NCBI GenBank assembly: GCA_014729565.1
Contig: WJJR01000054.1
Coordinates: forward strand, 1 to 9,867
Source of the DNA: Candidatus Zixiibacteriota bacterium
GTDB lineage: Bacteria > Zixibacteria > MSB-5A5 > WJJR01
Reading direction: 5' to 3'
DNA: 9,867 nt
Part shown: positions 1-8,200 of the stretch, in pieces
Layout of the letters: every line of letters starts with the position of its first letter
How positions within the stretch are numbered: position 1 is the stretch's first letter
Program-made: the position numbers and the translations under genes
Notes under the pieces: generated by a model
Seen by the model: only the letters and a program-made list of their open reading frames with translations
Told to the model about the DNA's origin: nothing
Databases searched by the model: none

Positions 1-1713
1 CTTCTGCCCGGCATGTTTCCCGAATCGTTCCGTGATGAATCGGGCACCGTGGCTGTCTACTTTGAGGCCGCCGGCGTAATCGTCACGCTCATTCTGCTCG
101 GACAGGTGTTGGAGTTGCGGGCCCGTCAACGCACGAGCGGCGCACTCAAGGAACTGCTCGGCATGGCGCCGACGACCGCCCGCCGCATCGATGATGACGG
201 TTCCGAAGAAGATGTACCACTCGATCAGGTGCAAGTGGGTGATCGTTTACGTGTGCGTCCCGGCGAGAAGATTCCCATCGACGGTGTGGTGCTCGAAGGA
301 CAGAGTAACGTCGATGAATCGATGATCAGCGGCGAACCGATTCCGGTCACCAAGGAGACGGGTGACAACGTCATCGGCGCTACCGTCAACAGCAACGGGA
401 CGCTCGTGATTCGTGCGGAGAAGGTCGGCACCGATACGCTGCTCTCGCGGATCGTCAACATGGTGGCCGAAGCGCAACGCAGCCGTGCGCCGATTCAACG
501 ATTGGCCGACAAAGTGGCCGGTATCTTTGTCCCGGTCGTGATCGCCATTGCCGTCATCACCTTCATCATTTGGGCACTGGTCGGTCCCGAACCGAAATTC
601 ACCTATGCGCTCATTAATGCTGTGGCGGTTCTGATCATCGCCTGTCCCTGCGCTTTGGGACTGGCGACGCCGATTTCGGTGATGGTTGCCACAGGACGCG
701 GCGCTGGGCTTGGCGTGTTGTTCCGCAATGCCGAAGCGATCGAGGTCTTGCGTCAAGTCGACACCATTGTCGTCGACAAAACAGGCACCCTCACCGAGGG
801 ACGACCCAAACTGGCACGGATTATCACGGCATCCGAATTCGAGGAGCGCGACGTGCTGCATCTCGCCGCGAGCCTGGAACGAAACAGCGAGCATCCGCTT
901 GCTGCCGCCATCGTCGATGCCGCCAAAGAACAGAATCTCGAATTGTCCAATACCGATCATTTTGATGCACTCACCGGGAAGGGTGTGACGGGACGGGTCG
1001 GTGAGCATGATGTCGCTTTGGGAACATCGGCCTTGATGGAATCACTGAATGTTGACACCGGATCGCTGCACAGTGCCGCTGATGACGCACGCGGACGCGG
1101 CGAAACGGCGATGTTTATCGCCGTCGACGGTCACGCCGCCGGTCTGATCACTGTCGCCGATCCGATCAAAGCGAGCACGCCGGAAGCGATCCGCACCATT
1201 CACGACGAAGGCGTGCGCATTGTGATGCTCACCGGCGATAACCGTCGCACCGCAGAAACGGTCGCCAAAGAACTCGGCATCGATGAGGTCATCGCCGAAG
1301 TGCTGCCCGATCAGAAAGCCGATGTCGTCAAGCGTTTGCAAAAAGAAGGACGTACCGTGGCCATGGCGGGTGATGGCATCAATGATGCGCCGGCGCTGGC
1401 GCTCGCCGATGTCGGCATCGCCATGGGCACCGGCACCGACGTGGCGATGGAAAGCGCGGGTGTTACACTGGTGAAGGGCGATTTACGCAGCATTGCTCGC
1501 GCCCGTAAACTCAGCCATGCCACCATGTCGAACATCAAACAGAATCTGTTCTTCGCTTTCGCCTACAATTCCGCCGGCGTTCCGATCGCCGCCGGGATTC
1601 TGTATCCCTTCGTGGGCATCCTCCTCAGCCCGATCATCGCCGCAGCCGCCATGAGTGTCAGCTCTGTCTCGGTGATTGGAAATGCTCTGCGGCTGCGCCG
1701 AGTCGATCTATAG
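1..1713 (+). CDS. copA: Cu+-exporting P1B-1-type ATPase, 5'-truncated by window
   Basis: This is an inner-membrane P-type ATPase that pumps Cu+ out of the cytoplasm using ATP. The reading frame is open from base 1, so the start, any N-terminal metal-binding domain and the first membrane helices lie upstream; the visible part is 570 codons, while complete CopA proteins are usually about 750-830 residues. Motifs in order, counted from codon 1: a helix ending in GQVLELRAR before the actuator domain; SGEP (nt 328-339, the TGE loop equivalent); the metal-binding CPC in CPCALGLATP (nt 643-651); the phosphorylated Asp in DKTGTLT (Asp259); the SEHP nucleotide-domain motif (nt 886-897); GDGINDAP (nt 1369-1392). 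The last two helices carry YN-x4-P (Tyr522) and M-x2-SS (Met551), the signature that marks Cu+/Ag+ rather than Zn2+ transport. The stop is TAG at 1711. No terminator follows, but a 14-bp palindrome begins at the next base. Family and Cu+ specificity are secure; only the 5' end is unknown. Confidence 0.96.
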   Translation, partial: LLPGMFPESFRDESGTVAVYFEAAGVIVTLILLGQVLELRARQRTSGALKELLGMAPTTARRIDDDGSEEDVPLDQVQVGDRLRVRPGEKIPIDGVVLEGQSNVDESMISGEPIPVTKETGDNVIGATVNSNGTLVIRAEKVGTDTLLSRIVNMVAEAQRSRAPIQRLADKVAGIFVPVVIAIAVITFIIWALVGPEPKFTYALINAVAVLIIACPCALGLATPISVMVATGRGAGLGVLFRNAEAIEVLRQVDTIVVDKTGTLTEGRPKLARIITASEFEERDVLHLAASLERNSEHPLAAAIVDAAKEQNLELSNTDHFDALTGKGVTGRVGEHDVALGTSALMESLNVDTGSLHSAADDARGRGETAMFIAVDGHAAGLITVADPIKASTPEAIRTIHDEGVRIVMLTGDNRRTAETVAKELGIDEVIAEVLPDQKADVVKRLQKEGRTVAMAGDGINDAPALALADVGIAMGTGTDVAMESAGVTLVKGDLRSIARARKLSHATMSNIKQNLFFAFAYNSAGVPIAAGILYPFVGILLSPIIAAAAMSVSSVSVIGNALRLRRVDL

Positions 1714-1727
1714 CAATTCCGGAATTG
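1714..1727. other. 14-bp perfect palindrome abutting the copA stop
   Basis: CAATTCCGGAATTG is a perfect inverted repeat with no spacer, beginning at the base after the copA stop codon. It has no T-tract after it, so it does not read as an intrinsic terminator. A protein-binding operator is possible; chance is also possible. The rest of 1728-1811 shows nothing I can name beyond a weak ACCC/GGGT mini-hairpin. Confidence 0.3.
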
Positions 1728-1811
1728 ATTGCCCGGACCCCACTGGGTAAGTCATTCCATATCAATGCAATAGAAGAGCGTGGTCCAAATGAAACGACAA
1801 TCTTCTGTGAC

Positions 1812-1827
1812 TGTCTCATATGAGACA
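1812..1827. promoter_or_regulatory. Candidate upstream activator site (16-bp palindrome, TGT-N10-ACA)
   Basis: TGTCTCATATGAGACA is a perfect 16-bp inverted repeat. Its centre (1819/1820) lies about 110 bp before the start site predicted from the sigma-54 element at 1904-1920, the usual distance for the enhancer bound by an NtrC-family activator. The TGT-N10-ACA layout is the same as the NifA-type enhancer, but several activator families use similar dyads, so the factor cannot be named. A second, shorter palindrome, CGGATATCCG at 1851-1860, lies between it and the promoter but is not the same motif. The dyad is seen directly; the role is inferred. Confidence 0.55.
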
Positions 1828-1903
1828 TATCGCGCCGCTATAGCCGAGCGCGGATATCCGTAACAAGCTGAATAGCAACATCTTAAATTCTCTCCATCAC
1901 TGT

Positions 1904-1920
1904 TTGGCACGGCAGTTGTT
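1904..1920 (+). promoter_or_regulatory. Sigma-54 (-24/-12) promoter for cusCBA unit
   Basis: TTGGCACGGCAGTTGTT matches the sigma-54 consensus YTGGCACGRNNNTTGCW at all specified positions except the C of TTGC, which is T here. The GG (1906-1907) and the -12 GT (1918-1919, normally GC) are separated by exactly 10 bases as required. Transcription would begin near 1930, leaving a leader of about 33 nt before the ATG at 1963. No convincing sigma-70 -35/-10 pair was seen in the same interval. The changed -12 dinucleotide is the main reservation. Confidence 0.7.
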
Positions 1921-1940
1921 GTATGACTCTGCCCACGCGC

Positions 1941-1955
1941 CTCGTGCGCGACGAG
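1941..1955 (+). other. Short leader hairpin next to the cusC ribosome-binding site
   Basis: CTCGT-GCGCG-ACGAG can fold into a 5-bp stem with a 5-nt loop in the predicted mRNA leader. Its 3' arm runs into the purine-rich GAGAGA that serves as ribosome-binding site for the ATG at 1963, so folding could reduce initiation. The stem is short and may be incidental. Confidence 0.25.
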
Positions 1956-1962
1956 AGAGATT

Positions 1963-3354
1963 ATGACGCTACGACGATTTGCCATATCATTTGCTCTGAT
2001 TGCCTCGCTTGGCGTGAGTATCACCTCGTGTGCGTCGTCACCGCAGAGCGCCGCACGCGCTGATCTCAAGTTCCGGGCGCACGCCTTTGATGATGAAGAG
2101 CCGGCTCAGGCCGAAGACGCGACATCCGACGATCCGCTGGCCAACGCCGATTCGCTGACACTGGCCACGGCCCTCGCGCTGGCTGCCGGAGCCAATACCG
2201 GATTGAAGAGCGCTTTTTATCGGTGGAAAGCGTCGGTTGAGAGCATCGCACCTGCCGGGGCGCTCCCTGACCCGAATCTGAATTTCGGCTACTTTATCGA
2301 AAGCGTCGAAACACGTGTCGGGCCGCAGCAATTCCGTGTCGGCCTGTCGCAGATGTTTCCCTGGTTTGGCACGCTCAAGCTCAAAGGTGACATGGCGGCC
2401 TACGACGCGCAGGCGGCCGAGCAGCAATTCGAGGCGGTCCGTGACCGGCTGTATCGCGACGTCGTCGTTGCGTATGTCGACTACTACTTCGTGCAGCAGT
2501 CGATTGCCATCACCGAGGAGAATCTGCGTCTCGTTGCGAATGCGGAAGCGGTGGCGCGGGCGCGCTACCGGGCCGGCAACGGTGTGTACGCGAATGTGCT
2601 GCGCGCACAAACCGAATTGGCACGCTTCGAGAACGATGTGATGTCGTTGACCGACAAGTTGCGGCCGGTCCGGGCCCGATTGAATGAACTGCTCGACCGT
2701 CCCAGCGGCGACAAGCTTCCGCCTGCCGCCAGTCTCCCCAATGACACACTCGAGTGGACAGATGACGAACTGCTGAGCCGTGTACGCGAGATGAATCCCA
2801 ATGTCCGGCGCGCATCGTGGCTGACGGAAAAGGCTCAGGCATCGGAGCAACTGGCCGGCCGCCGCTTCTATCCGAATCTGATGCTCGGCGTCGATTACCT
2901 GAGTACCGGCGAGGCGCGCATGCCCGGTGTCACCGAGAGCGGCAAAGACGCCATCATTGGCATGGTCGGCATCAACATCCCGATCTGGTTTGGTGCGTAC
3001 AAGTCAGATCAACGCGAGGCCACCGCCCACCGTCGTGCGGCGGAGTACGCACTCGACGCTCGGGTGAATGCAATCATTACCGAAACCGAAGACGCACTCT
3101 ATGCCTACCGTGACGCCGAACGCCAGGTTGAACTTTACAATAGCGCGCTCTTACCGAAGGCAGCGGAAGCGCTGGCTGCAACCCAGACCAGTTATGAGGC
3201 GGGATCGGTCACCTTCATCGATTTCCTCGATGCCCAGGAAACATTGCTTGATTTCAGCCTGGCGTACGAACGCGCACACGCCAATCGCCTGAAAGAACTC
3301 GCCCGTCTGCGCATGCTCGCCGGCGGCGCCTTGGAAACGGCAGTGAACGACTGA
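1963..3354 (+). CDS. cusC: Outer-membrane efflux channel lipoprotein, TolC/CusC type
   Basis: This 463-residue protein is the outer-membrane component of the tripartite metal efflux complex; trimers form a beta-barrel and a periplasmic alpha-helical tunnel through which metal leaves the cell. A signal peptide (residues 1-22) ends in a lipobox, I-T-S-Cys23, so the mature N-terminus is probably lipidated, as in E. coli CusC. An acidic linker follows (about 40-60). The two OEP repeats then run from about residue 65 to the end. The first has LPDPNLNFGY and FPWFGTLKLKG (about 105-140) followed by long helices with RYRAGNGVYANVLRAQTEL. The second repeats the pattern, with FYPNLMLGVDYL and the typical YEAGSVTFIDFLDAQETLL near the C-terminus. 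The length fits the family. The ATG at 1963 is preceded by GAGAGA and gives an intact signal peptide. It is the first gene after the sigma-54 promoter and lies 15 bp before the adaptor gene. The family is certain; copper rather than zinc/cobalt specificity is taken from the neighbours. Confidence 0.94.
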   Translation: MTLRRFAISFALIASLGVSITSCASSPQSAARADLKFRAHAFDDEEPAQAEDATSDDPLANADSLTLATALALAAGANTGLKSAFYRWKASVESIAPAGALPDPNLNFGYFIESVETRVGPQQFRVGLSQMFPWFGTLKLKGDMAAYDAQAAEQQFEAVRDRLYRDVVVAYVDYYFVQQSIAITEENLRLVANAEAVARARYRAGNGVYANVLRAQTELARFENDVMSLTDKLRPVRARLNELLDRPSGDKLPPAASLPNDTLEWTDDELLSRVREMNPNVRRASWLTEKAQASEQLAGRRFYPNLMLGVDYLSTGEARMPGVTESGKDAIIGMVGINIPIWFGAYKSDQREATAHRRAAEYALDARVNAIITETEDALYAYRDAERQVELYNSALLPKAAEALAATQTSYEAGSVTFIDFLDAQETLLDFSLAYERAHANRLKELARLRMLAGGALETAVND

Positions 3355-3369
3355 GGAGACTAATAGCAA

Positions 3370-5274
3370 ATGACGGATCAGGAACACACCCATCGTATAT
3401 CATCCGAGCGCCCGTGGTGGAAAACCGCACTGACCAAACCGGCGTTCTGGATCGTGATCATTGTTGCACTCGCGCTCGGGTTCCTGGTACGCGGCGGCGG
3501 TAACGGCAGCAAGACACAAGTCGCCGCGGCCGAAACCGAGGCGGCCACCATGTGGACTTGCTCGATGCATCCGCAGATTCAATTGCCCGAGCCCGGACAG
3601 TGTCCGATCTGCTTCATGGATCTGATTCCGGTCTCCGATGGCGGTGGCAGCGACGATGATGGACCTCGCGTACTCTCCATGTCGGAAACCGCGCGCAAAA
3701 TTGCACAGATCGTAACAACTCCGGTGCAGCGCCAGGAGGTCAATCCGGTCGTACACACCGTCGGCACGGTCACCTACGATCAAACGAAGTTTGCGGAAAT
3801 TGCGGCGTGGGTCCCGGGCCGCATCGACAGCCTGTACGCCGACTACGTGGGAACAGAAGTGACCAAAGGTGAACCGCTCGCCTCCATCTACAGCCCCGAG
3901 TTGCTGTCTGCTCAGGAGGAACTATTACAAGCCGTTGCGGCGGCACAACAGAGCAGCGGATCACAACTGACGACATTCAAGAAGAGTGTCGAGGCCACCG
4001 TGAAAGCCGCGCGTGAACGCCTGCGTCTCTGGGGATTGACCGACGCGCAGATTGCCGCAATCGAAGAACGCGGGGCACCGAATGACCATATCACGATTCC
4101 CTCACCGGTCACCGGTGTTGTCGTAATGAAACCGGTGGTCGAAGGATCGTATGTCAAAACCGGCACACCACTCTATCACATCGCCGACTTGTCCCACGTT
4201 TGGGTGGAGATCGAAGCGTACGAATCGGATCTCCCCTGGCTTCAGATTGGCGACACGGTTCAATTCACTGCCGAGGCATTCCCCAACCGCCGATTCACGG
4301 GAACCGTGTCCTTCATCGACCCGACATTGAAGTCGAACACGCGCACGGTCCCGGTCCGTGTCGACGTTCCCAATCCGCAGCGTTTGCTCAAACCCGGCAT
4401 GTATGTGAATGCTGTCGTACAGGGACAATCGACGACACTCGTGCAACAGGGCGACGAAGAACCACTGGTGATTCCGGCGTCGGCCCCGCTCATCACCGGC
4501 AAACGTGCCGTCGTATACGTGGAACTGCCGGATCGCGAGCAACCGACATACGAAGGCCGCGAAGTAATACTCGGGCCGCGGGCCGGCGACTACTACGTCG
4601 TCGACTCGGGACTCACCGAAGGCGACCGGGTTGTCGTCAATGGCGCTTTCAAGATTGACAGCGAGTTGCAAATCCGCGCCAAGCCGAGCATGATGTCGCC
4701 CAAGGGTGAACCGATGCCCGGGCACGACCACGGCGACCAACAGATGGCGTCGGGACAGCCGGAGAAGACACCGCATCCTGAGCAGTCAGAGCGATACACC
4801 GATGTCCCGGCGGAATTCCAAACGAATCTCGATCCGGTCTACAGCAGCTACTTCGATCTGCATAGCGCTCTGGCTGATGATCAAGAAGATGTGGCCGCAA
4901 CGGCCACCGACCGATTGCGTGAGACACTGCAATCGGTCGATGCAACAATACTTAGCGACTCGCAGGACGCCACTTGGGATTCGCTGTCAACACTTGCTAT
5001 CAACGCAACCAACGATGCAAATGCTGCCGAATCGATTGACGGCATCCGTATGGCATTCGAAAACATCGCCGCGGCCATGATCCAGATCGACTACCGTTTC
5101 GGTCACTCCGCATCGATCGATTACGCCGTCACGTACTGCCCGATGGCGTTTAACAATCGCGGGGCCTACTGGCTGCAACACCACGATTCGATTCTCAACC
5201 CGTACTTCGGCCACACCATGCTCAAGTGCGGCAAAGTGACCGATCACATTGAACCGACACTGACTCGGAATTGA
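3370..5274 (+). CDS. cusB: Membrane-fusion adaptor, CusB type, with N-terminal heavy-metal-binding and C-terminal DUF3347-like domains
   Basis: This 634-residue periplasmic adaptor links the RND pump to the outer-membrane channel; E. coli CusB is about 400 residues. An N-terminal membrane anchor spans about residues 24-45. Residues 61-87 form a heavy-metal-binding module, Cys64-S-M-H-P ... Cys78-P-I-Cys81-F-Met83-D; the usual CGM reads CFM here. The adaptor core follows: barrel-sandwich half (VPGRIDSLYADYVGTEVTKG), helical hairpin, second half (SPVTGVVVMKPVVEGSYVKTG) and beta-barrel (LKSNTRTVPVRVDVPNP, LLKPGMYVNA). A Met/His linker (about 441-470, with PMPGHDHGDQQM) leads to a helical domain from about residue 483 to 630 resembling DUF3347, ending in Cys590-P-M and HTMLK-Cys620-G. 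These residues look like additional Cu+ ligands. A GAGGAG ribosome-binding site overlaps the cusC stop, 11 nt before the ATG. The TGA stop lies 5 bp before the ATG of cusA. The domain order resembles adaptors I associate with Bacteroidetes-type systems. Confidence 0.94.
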   Translation: MTDQEHTHRISSERPWWKTALTKPAFWIVIIVALALGFLVRGGGNGSKTQVAAAETEAATMWTCSMHPQIQLPEPGQCPICFMDLIPVSDGGGSDDDGPRVLSMSETARKIAQIVTTPVQRQEVNPVVHTVGTVTYDQTKFAEIAAWVPGRIDSLYADYVGTEVTKGEPLASIYSPELLSAQEELLQAVAAAQQSSGSQLTTFKKSVEATVKAARERLRLWGLTDAQIAAIEERGAPNDHITIPSPVTGVVVMKPVVEGSYVKTGTPLYHIADLSHVWVEIEAYESDLPWLQIGDTVQFTAEAFPNRRFTGTVSFIDPTLKSNTRTVPVRVDVPNPQRLLKPGMYVNAVVQGQSTTLVQQGDEEPLVIPASAPLITGKRAVVYVELPDREQPTYEGREVILGPRAGDYYVVDSGLTEGDRVVVNGAFKIDSELQIRAKPSMMSPKGEPMPGHDHGDQQMASGQPEKTPHPEQSERYTDVPAEFQTNLDPVYSSYFDLHSALADDQEDVAATATDRLRETLQSVDATILSDSQDATWDSLSTLAINATNDANAAESIDGIRMAFENIAAAMIQIDYRFGHSASIDYAVTYCPMAFNNRGAYWLQHHDSILNPYFGHTMLKCGKVTDHIEPTLTRN

Positions 5275-5279
5275 TCGTC

Positions 5280-8200
5280 ATGAACGATACACCACTCACA
5301 CCCAAAGACCGCGTGTCACCGCTCGACCGCCTGATCAGCTTCTGCCTGCAGAACAAGCTGATCGTGGTGCTCTTTGTCGTAGCGATCACTGCGTGGGGTG
5401 CGATGGTGGCGCCGTTCGACTGGGATTTGTCTGGCTTGCCGCGCGACCCGGTCCCGGTCGACGCCATTCCCGACATCGGGGAGAATCAGCAGATCGTCTT
5501 CACCGAATGGATGGGACGCTCGCCCCAGGATGTCGAAGATCAGATAACCTATCCGCTCACCGTGGCCCTGCTCGGTGTGCCTGGTGTCAAGAGCATCCGT
5601 AGCTACTCGTTCTTCGGTTTTTCCAGCATCTATGTTATCTTCAAGGACGACGTCGAGTTTTACTGGTCGCGCTCGCGTATTCTCGAGAAACTGAACAGTC
5701 TCCCGCGTGGTACACTGCCCGACAATGTGCAACCGGCGCTCGGACCCGATGCCACCGCGCTCGGCCAGGTCTTCTGGTATACGCTTGAGGGACGTGACCT
5801 CGATGGCAACCCGACCGGCGGCTGGGATCTCCACGAACTGCGCACGATTCAGGACTGGTACGTTCGCTACGGACTGTCGTCGGCCGAAGGTGTCGCCGAG
5901 GTCGCGTCGATCGGCGGCTTTGTGCAGGAGTATCAAATCGACGTCGATCCGGAAGCGCTGCGTGCACACAATGTCACGTTGCCGCAGGTTTATAATGCGG
6001 TTCGCGGCTCGAATGTCGACGTCGGTGCGCGCACGATTGAAATCAACAACGTCGAATATGTCATTCGCGGTCTTGGCTTCATCGAAACGCTCGCAGATAT
6101 CGAAAATATCACCGTCAAATCGACAGACGGTGTGCCCCTGCGTGTCAGTGATATCGCCACGGTCGGTAAAGGTCCGGCGATCCGCCGTGGCGTTCTCGAT
6201 AAGGGCGGCGCGGAAGTGGTCGGTGGTGTTGTGGTCGTCCGCTACGGGGAAAACCCGCTGGCGGCGATCAACAATGTCAAAGCGAAGATCGCCGAGATCT
6301 CACCCGGTCTGCCGACCAAAACGCTGGACGACGGAACCGTATCTCAAGTCACCATTGTCCCGTTCTATGATCGCACAGGCCTGATCAATGAAACACTCGG
6401 CACACTGAACACCGCCCTGACCGACGAGATCCTCGCGACGATCATCGTGGTATTGATCATGGTGTTCCACTTGCGCAGTTCGCTGTTAATCTCGGGACTG
6501 CTGCCGCTGGCGGTGCTCATGGCCTTCATCGGTATGAAGCTGTTCCATGTCGATGCCAACATCGTCGCACTTTCCGGTATCGCCATCGCCATCGGTACGA
6601 TCGTCGACATGGGAATTGTCATCTGCGAGAATATCCTGAAACACCTTGATGATTTACCACCCGGTCAAAGTCGACTACGCTCCATCTTCAATGCGACCAA
6701 AGAGGTCGGCGGTGCGGTCACGACGGCCATCGCCACCACGGTCGTCAGTTTCCTTCCGGTTTTCACCATGATCGGGCCCGAAGGAAAACTGTTCAAGCCG
6801 CTCGCATACACGAAGACATTCGCCCTGATCGCCTCGGTGGTCATTGCGCTGACTATCATTCCCGCTTTGGCACATCTGATATTCGGCACGCGGCTGCGCG
6901 GACGGCGGAGCGACATTGGGGGAGCCCTCCTCATACTCGCCGGCTTGCTGGTTGCCGCGATTGGTGCGATGTGGGTCGGCCTGGCGGTGACCCTGTTCGG
7001 CATCTTCCATTTCCTCCGCCGCTGGCTGCCGCCGCGTATTGACAAGCACTCGTCGATATTTGCCAATTATACCATTGCCGTGATCGTTGCCATTGTCCTG
7101 AGCGCCCACTGGCTGCCGCTCGGACCGGGACGCAGTCTGCTGTCGAACTCGCTGTTCGTCCTGATCACACTCGGTTCGATTCTGCTGATCATTCACCTCT
7201 TCCGACGCTACTATGAACCGATCCTGCGCTGGTGTCTTGACCACAAAGCCGCCTTTCTCACGATACCGTTGATTCTGATTCTTCTGGGCGGCTGTATCTG
7301 GCTCGGATTCGATTCAGTCTTTGGATTTATACCTGATACGCTCTCCGCGGTCGGAATCCCCGAACGCTGGACACGGGGCAACGCACTGTACACGTCGTTG
7401 TCACACGAATTCCCCGGTTTGGGTAAGGAGTTCATGCCACCGCTCGATGAAGGGGCGTTTCTGCTGATGCCGACCACCATGCCACACGCATCGATCGGTG
7501 AAGCGTACGACGTCCTGCAAAAGCAGGACATGGCCATCAGCGCCATCCCCGAGGTTGAATCGGTGGTCGGTAAAATCGGACGTGTCGATAGTCCGCTTGA
7601 TCCGGCGCCGATCTCGATGGTCGAGACGGTCATCAATTACAAATCGGAGTACATCACTGATGAGAGCGGTCGCATCCTGCGCTTTCGCTATGACCACGAT
7701 GCCGAGGAGTACGCCCGCGATAAGCAGGGTGATTTGATTCCAGACTCTGACGGCGAACCATATCGCAATTGGCGCGAGCACATCGAATCCCCCGACGATA
7801 TCTGGGATGAAATCGTCTCGGCGTCGAAGATCCTCGGCACCACCTCGGCGCCCAAACTGCAGCCGATCGAAACACGTCTGGTCATGCTCCAGACCGGCAT
7901 GCGGGCGCCGATGGGCATCAAAGTTCGCGGCCCTGATCTCGAGACGATTGAAACCGTCGGTCTCGAAATCGAACAATTGCTCAAGCAGGTCCCATCCGTC
8001 AAGCCGGCCACCGTGCTCGCCGACCGCATTGTCGGAAAACCGTATCTGGAAATCGATATCGACCGGATGGCCATCGGCCGCTATGGGCTACACATCCGCG
8101 ACGTACAGGATGTCATCGAGACCGCCATCGGTGGCAAACCGATTACGACGACCGTTGAAGGACGGGAACGGTACAACGTGCGTATCCGCTATCAGCGCGA

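Noticed and set aside
247..1008. Long antisense ORF (253 codons) inside copA
   Set aside because: Its translation has no recognisable domain and is rich in His/Arg/Asp as expected for the reverse of a GC-rich gene; the + strand copA motifs are unambiguous.
1714..1760. Intrinsic terminator after copA
   Set aside because: The palindrome has no loop or T-tract, and the next small hairpin (ACCC-CACT-GGGT) is too weak.
1789..1863. A 24-codon ORF (ATG to TAA) upstream of cusC, a possible leader peptide or small protein
   Set aside because: It lies before the predicted transcription start, has only a distant purine stretch upstream, and spans the 16-bp palindrome; it reads as chance coding over regulatory DNA.
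1752..2069. Minus-strand ORF (105 codons) crossing the copA-cusC intergenic region, as a possible divergent regulator
   Set aside because: The translation shows no helix-turn-helix or other fold, it overlaps the cusC signal peptide region, and it would cover the promoter elements.
2038..2850. Long antisense ORF (270 codons) inside cusC
   Set aside because: It lies opposite a clear OEP-family gene, with no ribosome-binding site or family signature; a shadow frame.
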